Assembly (NCBI RefSeq): GCF_030770395.1
Contig: NZ_CP132480.1
Location: 2,668,855 to 2,732,854, forward strand
Length of the DNA: 64,000 bases
DNA from: Telluria beijingensis
GTDB lineage: Bacteria > Pseudomonadota > Gammaproteobacteria > Burkholderiales > Burkholderiaceae_D
Direction: 5' to 3'
Shown here: one piece after another, positions 48,331 to 58,692 of the stretch
How positions within the stretch are numbered: position 1 is the stretch's first letter
How the letters are laid out: the number at the start of each line of letters is the position of its first letter
Notes under the pieces: generated by a model
The model's database searches: none
Told to the model about the DNA's origin: nothing
Seen by the model: only the letters and a program-made list of their open reading frames with translations
Made by a program: the position numbers and the translations under genes

Positions 48331-51300
48331 CTACTCGCGCACCCGGCGCCAGCCGGTGCGGCGCGCGTCCTGGGTCTTGGCCGGCTTCACCTCGGTGGTG
48401 ATGGTATTGCCCTTGGCGGTGGTGGTGATCAGCTTCAGCGCGCCCGAAGGCAGGCGCACGATGGTGATGCCGACCGCCGCCGCGTCGCCCGACAGCAGGC
48501 CGCCGGCGATGTCGCCCGCCACCGCTTCGCCGGTGCACACGTCCAGGAAGTAGGCGTAGCTGATGCCGCCCACCGCGCAGGCGGTCGACGACTGCGGCAG
48601 GTTGGTCACCACGGTGAGCGTGCCGGCCACGATCTTCGGATCCAGGTTGACCCGCTCGCCCGGGTTCTTGTCGAAGTCGACGAACCAGCCGCGCTGGCGG
48701 CCCAGGTCGGCGATCGTGCCGTCGATCGTGAACTGGTTCGAGCGCGGCACGTCCGGGGCCTTGTCGTCATACGGCCGCGTCTCGGTCAGGGTGCGCTTGG
48801 CATAGGTCTCGTCCTTGCGCCAGGTGCCGGCGTCGTAGGCGGCGTCGTCGTCCCTGAGCACGTAGGCGCTCTGCATCTTGGTGTTCTGGATGTCGGGCAG
48901 GTCGAGCATGCGCCCGGTGCCGAAGGACACCACGCGCGTGGTCGGCGACGCGCCCTCGCCCTTGTCCACCGAATTGACCTGGCACATGGCGACGTCGGGT
49001 CGGGTGGTGATCGGCTGGTTGGCGCCGGCATTGGCCATCAAGAGGCGCTTGACCTTGTCGCCGGTGAAGTCGAAGCGCCACATCTGGCCCTGGTTGTCGC
49101 CGCCATACACATAGGTCACCAGCGGATCGGTATTCGGGTTGGCCGTGATCGCCGTGATCTTGGCCAGGCCCGACGGCGTGGTGGTGTCGCCGCTACCGGT
49201 GGTGAGGAGGCCCCCATCCATCGCCTCGCTGGCGCCGAGGTTGGCGATCGCCTCGCCGGTGGCGACGTCGATCACGAACAGGTAGCCCTTGCCGCTGCCG
49301 GACTGGATATCGTCGGCGCCCGGGATATTGTTGTAGCCCGAGGTCAGGAACACCACCCAGCGCTCGGCGTCGCCGACCTTGATCGTGCCGAACTGCGGAT
49401 TGCCGAAGGTGAAGCCCATCTCGGGCTGGTGGTGCACGCCGCCGCACACGGCGCGGTCGGCGCAGATCTCCCACAGCGGCTTGGGATCCGCGGGATCGGT
49501 GACGTCCAGCGCGTAGTAGCCGCGCCCGCCGGCGTTCAGGCCGGCCACCAGCACCGAGCGCCATTCGCCGTTGATCTTGACGTCGGCCAGCTCGGGCGAG
49601 CCGTCGGTGCTGAACTGGTGGCTCGACGCGTAGTTGACGCTGGCCTGGCGGTGCAGCTTCTTCATGGTGATGCGCGGCATATAGGCCCACAACTCGCCGC
49701 CGTCGTCGGCGTCGAAGGCGTGCAGCATGCCGTCGTTGGCGGCGATGAAGACCACCGGGTCGCGGCTCGCGTTCTCAGTGCGGTAGGCGCGGTAGTCTTC
49801 GCTGCCGTAGGCCTTGCGCGGCTCGCGCAGGTAGGCCGGCTTGGACGAGGCGATGTCGCCCAGAATTTCCAGTTGGGCGCCATTGGTCCCGGTATCTTCG
49901 GGTCCGGTGGTGGTGTAGGCGCGCAGCAGGATGTTGTTGGCGTGCTGCTGCTGGCCGCGCAGCCAGCCGACGATGGTCGCGCCATTGTCGACCACGGCGC
50001 GCTGGGCGGCCGACATGCGCGCGCACTGCGGCAGCGCCGAGCATTTGTTCGAGAACCAGGCCTGGTCGGCGCCGAGCAGGTCGTAGCTGAATTCGGTGCG
50101 CCGGCCCGTCGTCGGATGACGGAACCAGATACTGCGGCTGTCGGAGTCGGCGCGCACCTTCTGGCCCAGGGTCCAGGATGTCTTCCAGTTGACGTCCTTG
50201 CTCACTTCGCCGGTGACGACGTCGATCACGCGCTTGCTCAGGTTGCCCGTCCACTTGACCGTGGTGAAGGTGGCCGAGAAGATGTCGCGGTCTTCCTGGG
50301 CCACGTTCGGGGTCGAGGTCGCGGCCGCGGCGGCGGCGCCGGTGGCGACCTGGATGTCGTTCAGCACCTGGTTCAGGCTGTCGACCACCTGCAGCGGGTC
50401 GGAGGCCGGGAAATACTTGCCGCCGCCATTGATCGCGGCGTGCCACAGGTCGTCCACGCGCGACTGCAGCGCGGTCGACAGGTCGGTGGTGCCGGTATTC
50501 GGGTCGGGCCAGACATAGGCGCCGTTCCCGTTCCACGGGCAGCCGGTCTTGACGCCGTTGATCAGGTTGTAGAAGTCGCCGCCGACCACCGGCTTGGTGT
50601 CGTAGTTGGGCTCATAGGTCATGATGCCGTCCACGCCCAGGCCCAGCGCGTAGGTGCGCATGTGCAGGTGGGTGTTGCCGGTGCCGGGCACCTGGCCGGT
50701 CTTCGAGATGTCGTCGATCTCGGGCCGCAGCGACACGGTGCCGGTGCTCGAGCCGCCGTTATACCAGTACAGGGCGACGTCGGCCAGCGAGGGCAGCGTC
50801 TGGGCGCGGGTGTCGAGGCAGCCCTTCTCTTGCGTGCAGAAGCGCGCCGGGTTGACCCGGTTGTCGTTGTTGGCCACGACCTCTTCGTACTCGGCCGGGG
50901 TCCAGCGGGTCGCTTCCTTGGTCTGGCGCTTGGGGCTGTCGCCGTTCCAGTAGCCGTCGGTGGTCACGAAGGTGAAGTTCTGCTGGCAGGCATACTCCAC
51001 CGTCTCGGAACCGACCGGCTGCTTGTAGGGCGACTGGTTGGCGAACATCTTGCCGATCGCGTGCAGGGCGAGGCGCACCGGGGTGCCGCCCGAACTGTTC
51101 ATCGCGTACAGGGCGTTGTACCAGTCGATCCGGGTCTGGCCCGTGAACGGCCGCGGGCGACTCATCGTGCCTTCGGCGGCGGCGTCCTGCAGGCCCACCA
51201 GGCCGACCTTGTAGGCTTCGCCCAGCGGCTGGAAGGCCAGGCCGACGGCGGTCTTCATCATCTGGTTGCGGGTCTTGTAGTAGCTGTACCAGTTGGCGAA

Positions 51301-53007
51301 GTTGGTCATCTCTTCGTCATAGGTGCAGGTATCGCCCTGGCAGTCGGTGCGCTGGGTCGACTTGGGATAGCTGTTGCGGCTCGAGACGATGTCGGTGCGG
51401 ATGAATACGCCGGTATCGAAGCCCGAGACAGAGGTCGGCGCGCCGTTCGACGTCGCCGGGGCGCCGCCCCAGCCCAGGCTGCCGGGATTGTCGATCCGGG
51501 TATAACTCAGGTTGGCGCCGGCCATGCTCACCGGCGCCACGATGCACACCATGGTGTTGGTGGCCGTCGCGCATTGCGGGGTGATGTTGTTCGGCCCAAC
51601 ATAGGCCTTGATCGTGCCATTGGTGCCGATCTCGCTCGCGATCGCCGACGCGACCTGGGCCGCGGTATTGTTCGAGCCGAAGCGCAGCGAGTCGATCAGG
51701 GTGGTGGTGCCGAGTTTCAGCCCATTCAGGCGGCTGCGGCCGCTGGTGCTGCTGCTGTTGGCGCTGCGGCCGGTGACCTGCAGCAGCGCGGTGGCGGCGG
51801 TGCCGGAACTCACCAGGATCTCGTCGCCGGTGCGCTCGCCCTCTTTCACCACCGTGCAGTTGTTCTTGTTGGTGACGTTGCGGCCGCAGCTGATCGGGAT
51901 CACGGCCAGCATGGCGTTCGATTCGAGCGTGATGCCGAAGTCCGAGCAGGCCCGCACCACGCCGCTGGCGCGGACCGCGCAGGCGGTGAATGGCCGCCCC
52001 AGGCCCGCCTTGTTGACGATCGATGCGGCCAGCGCGGTGGCCATGGCGGCGCGCTCGTCGGCGCTGTTGGTGCCGCCGGACGCGGTCACCGCGTCGCGCG
52101 CGATGTCCTGGGTCGCGGCCACGCCGACCGAGGTCACGCCGGTGATCGTCACCGCCGAATTGGAACCGGAGTCGTTGATGGTGATCGTGGTGTACCAGTT
52201 GGCCGAGCGGTTCGGGTCGCCGAAGCGCGGATATTTATAGTTGCCGACGTACTTGGCCTGGCAATCGGTCAGCGCCGTGCTGTTGCACCAGCGAACCGGC
52301 GCCGGCACCGGATAGCCGGTGGGCGCCGGGGCATTGACCGCCGTGCTCACGCAGGTCTTGAGGCTGGTATTGGTGCAGTATTCGGCGACGTTGATCGTAT
52401 AGTAATAGGGATTGCCGCTGACCTGCTCGGGATCGTCGTAGGCCAGGCTCGGATAGGTGTAGCCGATGAGGTTGCGGCGGCACTCGCCGTCGTCGTTGCA
52501 CCAGGCCAGGTCGGGATAGCCGGTGACCAGGTTGGTCTTGGTCTCGCTGGCGTTGCGCATATTGCGCTTGTCGACGCCGAAGCCGTCGCTGGCGACGTCG
52601 GTCCAGTTGCTGGTCTCGCGCGCGGTCTGGCTCGGGTACGAGGTCTGGTCGGCCTTCACCGGCGGCTGGTAGCGCACCTGCGGGTCGTAGTACTGGCGGT
52701 TGAACAGTGGCGCCGCATACGGCGCGTCGCCGATCACGCAGCCGCGCAGGCCGCGCGCCAGGGTCGTGCTGGCGCGGCAGGTGGTGTTGTCGTCGACGTA
52801 GTCGGGTGTATGGTTCCAGGCCATCGAGCCCGAATCGTCGTACAGCAGCATCAGGTTCGGCTTGACGGTGCCGCTGCCGGTAATGCTCATCAGCGGCAGC
52901 GAGGCCAGGCCGGTCGGTCCGGCCGCGGCCGGGAGCGAGGCCAGTCCCATGGCAAGCGCCAGGGCCAGCGCGGTAAGGGAAGAGAAATTCATGCGCAATC
53001 CAATCAT
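48331..53007 (-). CDS. pilY1: Type IV pilus tip/adhesin protein PilY1-like
   Basis: The 1558-residue product is PilY1-like. Its ATG is at 53007, with a second at 52992. A signal peptide (about 1-29) precedes a von Willebrand A-like domain with the MIDAS motif DDSGSM (57-62). A Cys-rich middle region (disulfide-prone) extends to about 1000. The C-terminal PilC/PilY propeller (about 1050-1540) holds calcium-binding-like sequence [13 protein letters not shown]. PilY1 sits at the pilus tip, counteracts retraction, and mediates adhesion and surface sensing. It is the last gene of the minor-pilin operon, 10 bases after pilX. Confidence 0.93.
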   Translation of the reverse strand: MIGLRMNFSSLTALALALAMGLASLPAAAGPTGLASLPLMSITGSGTVKPNLMLLYDDSGSMAWNHTPDYVDDNTTCRASTTLARGLRGCVIGDAPYAAPLFNRQYYDPQVRYQPPVKADQTSYPSQTARETSNWTDVASDGFGVDKRNMRNASETKTNLVTGYPDLAWCNDDGECRRNLIGYTYPSLAYDDPEQVSGNPYYYTINVAEYCTNTSLKTCVSTAVNAPAPTGYPVPAPVRWCNSTALTDCQAKYVGNYKYPRFGDPNRSANWYTTITINDSGSNSAVTITGVTSVGVAATQDIARDAVTASGGTNSADERAAMATALAASIVNKAGLGRPFTACAVRASGVVRACSDFGITLESNAMLAVIPISCGRNVTNKNNCTVVKEGERTGDEILVSSGTAATALLQVTGRSANSSSTSGRSRLNGLKLGTTTLIDSLRFGSNNTAAQVASAIASEIGTNGTIKAYVGPNNITPQCATATNTMVCIVAPVSMAGANLSYTRIDNPGSLGWGGAPATSNGAPTSVSGFDTGVFIRTDIVSSRNSYPKSTQRTDCQGDTCTYDEEMTNFANWYSYYKTRNQMMKTAVGLAFQPLGEAYKVGLVGLQDAAAEGTMSRPRPFTGQTRIDWYNALYAMNSSGGTPVRLALHAIGKMFANQSPYKQPVGSETVEYACQQNFTFVTTDGYWNGDSPKRQTKEATRWTPAEYEEVVANNDNRVNPARFCTQEKGCLDTRAQTLPSLADVALYWYNGGSSTGTVSLRPEIDDISKTGQVPGTGNTHLHMRTYALGLGVDGIMTYEPNYDTKPVVGGDFYNLINGVKTGCPWNGNGAYVWPDPNTGTTDLSTALQSRVDDLWHAAINGGGKYFPASDPLQVVDSLNQVLNDIQVATGAAAAAATSTPNVAQEDRDIFSATFTTVKWTGNLSKRVIDVVTGEVSKDVNWKTSWTLGQKVRADSDSRSIWFRHPTTGRRTEFSYDLLGADQAWFSNKCSALPQCARMSAAQRAVVDNGATIVGWLRGQQQHANNILLRAYTTTGPEDTGTNGAQLEILGDIASSKPAYLREPRKAYGSEDYRAYRTENASRDPVVFIAANDGMLHAFDADDGGELWAYMPRITMKKLHRQASVNYASSHQFSTDGSPELADVKINGEWRSVLVAGLNAGGRGYYALDVTDPADPKPLWEICADRAVCGGVHHQPEMGFTFGNPQFGTIKVGDAERWVVFLTSGYNNIPGADDIQSGSGKGYLFVIDVATGEAIANLGASEAMDGGLLTTGSGDTTTPSGLAKITAITANPNTDPLVTYVYGGDNQGQMWRFDFTGDKVKRLLMANAGANQPITTRPDVAMCQVNSVDKGEGASPTTRVVSFGTGRMLDLPDIQNTKMQSAYVLRDDDAAYDAGTWRKDETYAKRTLTETRPYDDKAPDVPRSNQFTIDGTIADLGRQRGWFVDFDKNPGERVNLDPKIVAGTLTVVTNLPQSSTACAVGGISYAYFLDVCTGEAVAGDIAGGLLSGDAAAVGITIVRLPSGALKLITTTAKGNTITTEVKPAKTQDARRTGWRRVRE

Positions 53008-53017
53008 GGGACAGGTC

Positions 53018-53611
53018 TCAGGCGCCGATCAGCACGGCCAGCTGGTTGATCACGTTGCCGCCGCGCGCGCCATCGATGCGGGCCGTGATCACGTAGTGGA
53101 TCTGGGGCGAGCTGGCATAGGCCGGCGCGTCGGAGGCCAGGCTCTCGCCGATCGCCACCTTGTTGCCGAGCTTGACGGTGTTGGCCGAGGTCAGCATGCA
53201 GTCCTGGTTCGGGCTGCTGAAGCTTCCCGTAGCGCGGCACATGCGATGGATCACGTAGCGGATCTTGTTGCCGTCCGCATCCTCGACTTCCACGCTGTCG
53301 TCCCAGAATTCCTTGTCGTTCGGCGTGAGCGTGGTGTCGAGATTGGCGTGGTAGCCGGCGGCCGAATCGTTATCGTTCAGGCTCGCCTTGCTGGCGGACG
53401 CCGTCTCGCTCAACCACTGGAAGCCGGTATGCAGTCCGAAGTCGACCGCCCGGCTCAGGGTGGCGTCATAGGCCAGGTTCGATGCCGCCAGCGTGGCCGA
53501 ATTGCTCGATCGGAGCAGGTAGATGCTGGTCACCAGCATCACCAGCATCATGATCAGCATGACCGGCAGGGCCGCGCCGGCCTGGCGTGCGGATGTCGAT
53601 GGAACACTCAT
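53018..53611 (-). CDS. pilX: Type IV pilus minor pilin PilX-like
   Basis: The 197-residue membrane protein from the ATG at 53611 overlaps the pilW stop by four bases (ATGA). Its N-terminal QAGAALPVMLIMMLVMLVTSIYLL segment (about 10-33) is the PilX_N type: it lacks a canonical Gly-Phe prepilin cleavage site with Glu5, as is usual for PilX/GspK-like members. A pair of cysteines in MCRATGSFSSPNQDCML suggests a disulfide. It probably joins PilV, PilW and FimT in the tip complex with PilY1. Confidence 0.88.
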   Translation of the reverse strand: MSVPSTSARQAGAALPVMLIMMLVMLVTSIYLLRSSNSATLAASNLAYDATLSRAVDFGLHTGFQWLSETASASKASLNDNDSAAGYHANLDTTLTPNDKEFWDDSVEVEDADGNKIRYVIHRMCRATGSFSSPNQDCMLTSANTVKLGNKVAIGESLASDAPAYASSPQIHYVITARIDGARGGNVINQLAVLIGA

Positions 53612-54786
53612 GCGGTAGGCCTCCAGCCCATATTGCGCAGCGGGACGATGGTCTCGAAGGCGCGGTAGCGGTAGCAGCGCCAGTCGACGCTGTCGCCTTC
53701 GACGGCCAGGTCGAGCGTCACTTCGCTCGCCTCGACGCCATGCGGCTGCTCGCTGCCGAATACCTTCATCGCCTCGGGCTGGGCGGTGCACGCGGCCCCG
53801 GCCGCGGCGCGCTCGGGCGTCTTCGCGCGCGCCACCACGGCGATGCGCAGCGCGGCCAGGCGCTGGTAGTCGCCGGGGCCGCCCGTCACGCCGTCGCCGT
53901 CGGCATCGATCATCTCGGCCGACCATTCCCCCACCTGCATGCCCTGTTCGGGTTCGAAATCGGCCTCGGTGCGGGTATCGAAACCGTATTGCGCCTTGAG
54001 CGAGACGATGTTGTCGGCCACCGCGTGCGCCGCGCCGCCATCGCCGCCCAGGTTGGTGGCGCGCAGGCGCAGCACGCCGTCCTGTACCGACCAGGTGTGG
54101 AACGACAGGCTGGATTCGCGTCCCAGGTTGAACACGCGGCTGGCGCTGCCCTCGAAGTTGCGGCCCAGCGCGCCGGTATTGAAGCGGTAAGCGGTGCTGC
54201 CGATCGCGACCGACGGCTCGTCGGCGCTTGGGTCCGACAGACCCGCGACCTGCGCCAGCGCGCACTTGCCTTCGCCATTCTCGGGCGCCACGACGATCAC
54301 GTCGCCGAGCGCGAACCCATAGGGCGCGCGATCGACCGCAAGCTGGGTGCCGCCGATGTAGTTGCCCTCCAGGCGCATGGTGCCGGTGCCGCCCGGCGCG
54401 CTGCCGGCGTACATGGTCAGGCGGTCCGGCTTGCCATCGACGCCGGGCTCGATCACGGCGCTCGCCAGCGGCGTCACGTCGACGCCGCCGCGCTTCGTCG
54501 TGGCCAGCTGGTAGCCCTTGCTGTCCTTGAAGATGGTGTCGCAGCCGCTCAGGATCGGATCGTTCAGGCCAAAACCGGCCTGCTCGGCGTCGGCGCTGAT
54601 CGAGAACATCGCCATCATCCCGTTCTGCATCGAGTCCGAGCCGCCCAGCGCGCCGCGCTTGGTATTTTCGGAGTCCGTCATGATCCGGGTGGCGAACATC
54701 ACCGCCAGCAGGCCGATGACGATGCTGACCATCAGTTCGACCAGGGAGAAGCCGGCCACGCGCTTATTTGCAAGCATCCTGTTCAT
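53608..54786 (-). CDS. pilW: Type IV pilus minor pilin PilW-like
   Basis: The 392-residue prepilin from the ATG at 54786 has the leader MNRMLANKRVAG followed by FSLVELMVSIVIGLLAV, i.e. cleavage after Gly12 and Glu at +5. The large C-terminal globular domain shows DSMQNGMMAMFSIS, an APENGEGKCALAQV-like segment and Asp-rich loops (IDADGDGVTGG) that may bind calcium. The gene overlaps pilV and pilX by four bases each. It is a minor pilin of the tip complex. Confidence 0.9.
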   Translation of the reverse strand: MNRMLANKRVAGFSLVELMVSIVIGLLAVMFATRIMTDSENTKRGALGGSDSMQNGMMAMFSISADAEQAGFGLNDPILSGCDTIFKDSKGYQLATTKRGGVDVTPLASAVIEPGVDGKPDRLTMYAGSAPGGTGTMRLEGNYIGGTQLAVDRAPYGFALGDVIVVAPENGEGKCALAQVAGLSDPSADEPSVAIGSTAYRFNTGALGRNFEGSASRVFNLGRESSLSFHTWSVQDGVLRLRATNLGGDGGAAHAVADNIVSLKAQYGFDTRTEADFEPEQGMQVGEWSAEMIDADGDGVTGGPGDYQRLAALRIAVVARAKTPERAAAGAACTAQPEAMKVFGSEQPHGVEASEVTLDLAVEGDSVDWRCYRYRAFETIVPLRNMGWRPTA

Positions 54787-55232
54787 CCCGACCTCGTCAG
54801 ATAGGTCACGACACGGTGGGTGTTCGGCAGGCCTTGTTCGCCGCGGCTCCACTGGATTGCGATCACGACGGCGGTGCGTTCGGCATCCTCGGCCGGCGTG
54901 ACCGTGATCTCCACCGCGGCATTCGGCAGGTTTCCGGACAGCGCGTCGTGCCAGGCTTCGAGCCGCTCGCCGGGCTGGCCGTTCTTCGCCAGCGCATACT
55001 CGTCCAGGTGGTCGAGGTCGGTGCTCATCACGCCGATCAATTCGTTGGCGGCGATGGTCGCTTCGGCGCGCATCGCGGCTTCGGACAGGGCGGCCTGGGA
55101 GTTGACCTGCAGCGCCAGCGTGCCGACTAGGCCGATCCCCAGCAGGATCACCGCGATCAGGGCCTCGAGCAGGGCCACGCCGCGCTGGGCCTGGCGCACG
55201 GGAGCAAAACGGGGGGAAAAGCGGCGGTTCAT
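54783..55232 (-). CDS. pilV: Type IV pilus minor pilin PilV-like
   Basis: The 149-residue prepilin from the ATG at 55232 overlaps the upstream stop by one base (TGATG). Its leader ends RQAQRG and continues VALLEALIAVILLGIGLVG, giving cleavage after Gly and Glu at +5; Val replaces the usual Phe at +1. The conserved LQVNSQAALSEAAMRAEATIAANELI stretch is typical of PilV. It is part of the tip complex and ends in a four-base overlap with pilW. Confidence 0.9.
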   Translation of the reverse strand: MNRRFSPRFAPVRQAQRGVALLEALIAVILLGIGLVGTLALQVNSQAALSEAAMRAEATIAANELIGVMSTDLDHLDEYALAKNGQPGERLEAWHDALSGNLPNAAVEITVTPAEDAERTAVVIAIQWSRGEQGLPNTHRVVTYLTRSG

Positions 55233-55849
55233 CACGGGCACCTGCGCGCATCGTGGTCGTCGACGTCGGGACGGCAGGTCACCACCGCGCCGGCCAGGGT
55301 CAGCACCACGGCGGACGGCGTGAAGCCATCCTCGGCGTCGCCGCTGCCCGGGCCCAGGTCGAAGCGCATCAGCGCCGGCTTCGCGCCGTCGACCCAACCC
55401 AGCTCGGTGAAATACACCGACCTGGCGTCGCCATCGGGCGTGACGCCCAGGGCCGAGGCGCGCGGCAGGCTGGCCGCACTGCGAAATACCGAGGGCGTCG
55501 CGACGTCGCCTTCGGACGGGCCGACGGCCGGTTCGTCCACGGTCGACCAGCGCTCGCTGTCGGCGCCGCAGCGGTCGTCGGCGACCGGGAAGCAGACATC
55601 GACCTGCCAGTCCAGCTGGCCGCTCTGGTCGTTTTCGGTGAACACCAGCCGGCTGCGGCTATTGTTGGCCAGGGCCTGGGCGCGCGCCAGGCGGAAGCCT
55701 TCGGCATAGAACTGGGAAGCGCCGGTCGCGCTGGTGGCGCCCAGCCAGCCGCGCATGCTGGGAATGCCAACCGCCAGCAGGATGCCGAGGATCGCCACCA
55801 CCACCATGGCTTCGAGGGCCGTGAAGCCCTGCTCGCGCGCGGCGGTCAC
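55232..55849 (-). CDS. fimT: FimT/FimU-like minor pilin (GspH domain)
   Basis: The most likely start is a GTG at 55849, which overlaps the pilE stop (GTGA) as elsewhere in this operon. This gives 205 residues with an eight-residue leader ending QG and mature sequence FTALEAMVVVAILGILLAVG, with Glu at +5. A longer reading from 55885 is less likely because it overlaps pilE by 40 bases. The GspH-type globular domain contains FYAEGFRLARAQALANNSRSRLVF. Cysteines pair in VCFPVADDRCG and near the C-terminus. It is assigned by position and domain. Confidence 0.85.
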   Translation of the reverse strand: MTAAREQGFTALEAMVVVAILGILLAVGIPSMRGWLGATSATGASQFYAEGFRLARAQALANNSRSRLVFTENDQSGQLDWQVDVCFPVADDRCGADSERWSTVDEPAVGPSEGDVATPSVFRSAASLPRASALGVTPDGDARSVYFTELGWVDGAKPALMRFDLGPGSGDAEDGFTPSAVVLTLAGAVVTCRPDVDDHDARRCP

Positions 55850-56277
55850 TGGGTGCACGCGCCCTCCGCGCGGTCGACCCAGCACTCGTCGCTGGTGGTC
55901 CAGCCGTCCGGTGCTTCCACCGTGACCCGGTTGCCGGCCTGGTCGATGCTGTAGACGAAGCCGGCGGCGGCGTTCTTGCCGGTGGCGAGCATGGTATAGG
56001 CCGAGGCACTGACATCTTCCAGGGTATAGTCGAAGTTCTGGCCGTTGTCCGGCATCTGGCTCGCGCCTTCCTTGTCGAAGTCGACATAGGTCCGGTTATT
56101 GCTCCAGAACTGCTCCAGCTTGACCTGCGTGGACGCCAGCACGCCGTGCGCCTCGGCCAGGCGGGTGCGCAGCACATAGCTGTTATAGGATGGCACGGCG
56201 ATCGCGCTGAGGATGCCGATGATCGCCACCACGAGCATGAGCTCGACGAGCGTGAAACCGGACTGGCGCTGCTGCAT
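55846..56277 (-). CDS. pilE: Type IV pilin PilE-like
   Basis: The 143-residue prepilin from the ATG at 56277 follows AGGAGA. Its short leader MQQRQSG precedes FTLVELMLVVAIIGILSAIA, a perfect type IV pilin N-terminus with Glu at +5. Two cysteines near the C-terminus (DECWVDRAEGACTQ) form the D-loop disulfide. It may be a minor or accessory pilin, since in many genomes the pilE of this operon resembles minor pilins. It heads the operon, whereas in others it is usually placed last. Confidence 0.88.
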   Translation of the reverse strand: MQQRQSGFTLVELMLVVAIIGILSAIAVPSYNSYVLRTRLAEAHGVLASTQVKLEQFWSNNRTYVDFDKEGASQMPDNGQNFDYTLEDVSASAYTMLATGKNAAAGFVYSIDQAGNRVTVEAPDGWTTSDECWVDRAEGACTQ

Positions 56278-56372
56278 GGGATTCTCCTGGGGCTGCCTCG
56301 CGGCCGAATGCCGACGAGAATGTTGCCATGAGGAATGATATCCCGGTAACCTGTCATTTCCCTGAGGAAAAG

Positions 56373-56389
56373 CTGACAAAGTCCTGACA
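56373..56389 (-). promoter_or_regulatory. Possible response-regulator direct repeat upstream of pilE
   Basis: On the minus strand two TGTCAG hexamers lie 11 bases apart, a spacing typical of OmpR-family response-regulator sites, about 100 bases before pilE. A diverged third copy in inverted orientation is near 56353. The two-component genes next door would be the natural regulator, but this is speculative. Confidence 0.3.
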
Positions 56390-56406
56390 GCGACGCAAAT
56401 ACGACG

Positions 56407-57735
56407 CTAACCGGCGCCCTGTCTTGCCAGGTCGGCAGCAAAACGCACGGTAACCCGGGTACCGCCGCCCTCGGCATCGTCCAGCAGGACCGTCGCGCCA
56501 TGCGCCAGCGCGATATCGCGCACGATCGCCAGGCCAAGGCCGCTGCCCGTGGTCTTGTCGTCCAGCCGCACGAAGCGCTCGAACACGGCGGCCCGCCGCG
56601 CCGTCGGGATGCCGGGGCCGGAATCCTCGACCGTGAACAGCACGACGTCGGCTTCGCGCGCGCAGGCCACCGTCACCCTGCCGCCGGCCGGCGTGTAGCG
56701 CAGGGCATTGTCGACCAGGTTGTCGACCAGGTCACGCAACTGGAACGCGTCGCCGGAGAGCGGGGCCGGGGCCAGCTCGAAGCCCAGGTCGATATCCTTC
56801 GCCGCCGCCCGCTCGACCCAGTACTGGATCGTTTCCTGCACCAGCTGCGCCAGGTCGAGCGCGGCGTGCTGCTCGCCGGGCCGCCCTTCGCGGGCGCGCG
56901 CCAGCGCCAGCAGCTGGTTGACTTGCCGGATCATGCGTTCGTTGGCCAGTTCCATCATGCCGAGCGAGCGCACGGTGTCGGCATCCAGGGCGTGGCGCGC
57001 GCGCAGCCATTCCAGCTGCAGCTGCATGCCGGCCAGCGGCGTGCGCAGCTGGTGCGCCATATCGGCTAGGAAGTCGCGCTGTGCGCGCGCGCCGGCTTCG
57101 ACCTTGTCCAGCAATTCATTGAAGCCGGTGACCACCGGCGCGATCTCGTAGGGCACCTCGGCCAGAGGGATAGCCGCCAGGTCGCCCGGTCCGCGCGCGG
57201 CCAGTTCGGCGCGGATGCGCGCCAGCGGCCGCAAGCCGTTGCCGACCGACAGCCAGACCACGCCGACCAGGGTCAAGGTCACCAGGGAGACCAGCACCAC
57301 CAGCGAGCGCACGATGGCCGAACGCACCTCGAGCCGCTGGCGCAGGGTGCGCGCCACGCCCAGCTGGTGCATGCCGTCGGGCGTGGCGACGGCCAGCGCG
57401 ACCACCCGCACCGGCTCGCCATCGACCTCGGCGTCATAAGGTGCGCCACCCGGGCGCAGGGCGGGAAAGGTGCGCGCGCCGGCCAGGTGGCGGCCAGCGG
57501 CGTCGCGCACCACGAACCAGCTACGGTCGGCATCCTGGGCCGCCGGCGGCAGCTGCGGCGCGATACCGGTGCCCAGGCGTTGCGCCAGGCCGTTGGCGGT
57601 CTCGAGCAGGCCGCCATCGAAGGCGACTTGCGCCGGCGTCCAGGCCAAGCCGGCCACCAGCGCGGCCAGCACCAGGTTCACCAACAGGATCGGGCCCAGC
57701 AGCCACTTCAGGAGGCGCAGCCGGATGCTGTTCAT
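56407..57735 (-). CDS. Sensor histidine kinase, TctE/QseC-like
   Basis: The 442-residue kinase from the ATG at 57735 overlaps its response regulator by four bases (ATGA). It has membrane helices at about 10-31 and 145-165 with a periplasmic TctE-N-type sensor between, a HAMP-like linker, HisKA with His228 in DMAHQLRTPLAG, and HATPase boxes NLVDNALRYTPAGG, EDSGPGIP and GSGLGLAIV. It is of the TctE/QseC class, which senses tricarboxylates or other signals. The ligand is unknown. It lies 129 bases upstream of pilE. Confidence 0.92.
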   Translation of the reverse strand: MNSIRLRLLKWLLGPILLVNLVLAALVAGLAWTPAQVAFDGGLLETANGLAQRLGTGIAPQLPPAAQDADRSWFVVRDAAGRHLAGARTFPALRPGGAPYDAEVDGEPVRVVALAVATPDGMHQLGVARTLRQRLEVRSAIVRSLVVLVSLVTLTLVGVVWLSVGNGLRPLARIRAELAARGPGDLAAIPLAEVPYEIAPVVTGFNELLDKVEAGARAQRDFLADMAHQLRTPLAGMQLQLEWLRARHALDADTVRSLGMMELANERMIRQVNQLLALARAREGRPGEQHAALDLAQLVQETIQYWVERAAAKDIDLGFELAPAPLSGDAFQLRDLVDNLVDNALRYTPAGGRVTVACAREADVVLFTVEDSGPGIPTARRAAVFERFVRLDDKTTGSGLGLAIVRDIALAHGATVLLDDAEGGGTRVTVRFAADLARQGAG

Positions 57736-58403
57736 GCGGCCGCTTCGAGCAGGTAGCCGAAGCCGCGGATGGTGCGGATCGCCACGCCCGAGCCGTCCAG
57801 CTTCAGGCGCAGGCGCGAGACATAGACCTCGACCGCGTTCTGGGTCACGTCCTCGCCCCAGGGCAGGATGGCGTCGATGATCTGCTGCTTGGAGACCACC
57901 CGCCCGGCATGCTGCAGCAGGTATTCGAGCACGCCCCACTCCCGTACCGACAGCTCGATCGGCTGGCCGGCGACGCGCGCGCGGCGAGTGGCCCGGTCCA
58001 GGCTCAGTCCGGCGAGTGAAACGGTGCTGGATGGGGGCGCATGGCGACGCGCCAAGGCCCGGATACGGGCCACCAGTTCGGCAGTGGCGAAGGGCTTGAC
58101 CAGGTAGTCGTCGGCGCCGATCTCCAGGCCGCGGACCCGGTCTTCGACGGCGTCGCGCGCCGTCAGCAGCAGCACCGGTGTGGCCGCGCCGCGCGCGCGC
58201 AGGCGGCGCACCACCTCGAAGCCGTCGATGCCGGGCAGGCCGATGTCGAGCACCGCGACCTCGACCCCGGGCGCTTGCAAGGAGGCGTCGGCGGCCAGCC
58301 CGTCGCCGACCTGGGTAACCGTCATATCTTGCGCCTGCAAGGCGCGCAGCAGGCCGTCGGCCAGCACCGCATCGTCTTCCACCAGCAATACCCGCAGCCC
58401 CAT
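57732..58403 (-). CDS. OmpR-family response regulator, TctD/QseB-like
   Basis: The 223-residue regulator has a receiver domain (1-120) with Asp10, Asp11, acceptor Asp53 in VAVLDIGLPGIDG and Lys in YLVKPFA. The C-terminal winged-helix (about 128-220) contains LSVREWGVLEYLLQHAGRVVSKQQI and AVEVYVSRLRLKL. It forms a two-component pair with the adjacent kinase. Its position upstream of the pilus operon on the same strand makes a role in pilus control plausible. Confidence 0.93.
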   Translation of the reverse strand: MGLRVLLVEDDAVLADGLLRALQAQDMTVTQVGDGLAADASLQAPGVEVAVLDIGLPGIDGFEVVRRLRARGAATPVLLLTARDAVEDRVRGLEIGADDYLVKPFATAELVARIRALARRHAPPSSTVSLAGLSLDRATRRARVAGQPIELSVREWGVLEYLLQHAGRVVSKQQIIDAILPWGEDVTQNAVEVYVSRLRLKLDGSGVAIRTIRGFGYLLEAAA

Positions 58404-58692
58404 ATTCCTTCTCTCGCCCTGTCGTCATGAACCGCGCCCCGGGGGCGCGCCGGCGAATTATGCGGCATTTCGAGGTTCTTTAACGAAACTTTGGGCCGGA
58501 AGGTGCGCCAACGCACGGTGAGCCCTAGTAGGACTGGGCTGACACGACATCATGCTTGGAACCTACATGGGGGCGGATACTCGTCTTATGTGCGGCAACA
58601 GACGGTAGCCTTAAAGTACACCCATCGCGATGAGGTAAGAAAGACAACCTCCAGATCGCCCCCGACGCACGATAGACATAAGAGGACATAAG

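Noticed and set aside
48292-53049. Plus-strand open frame of 1585 codons
   Set aside because: It is the antisense shadow of pilY1. Long antisense frames are expected in this GC-rich sequence, and its translation is low-complexity, rich in Arg, His, Gly and Ala, without domains.
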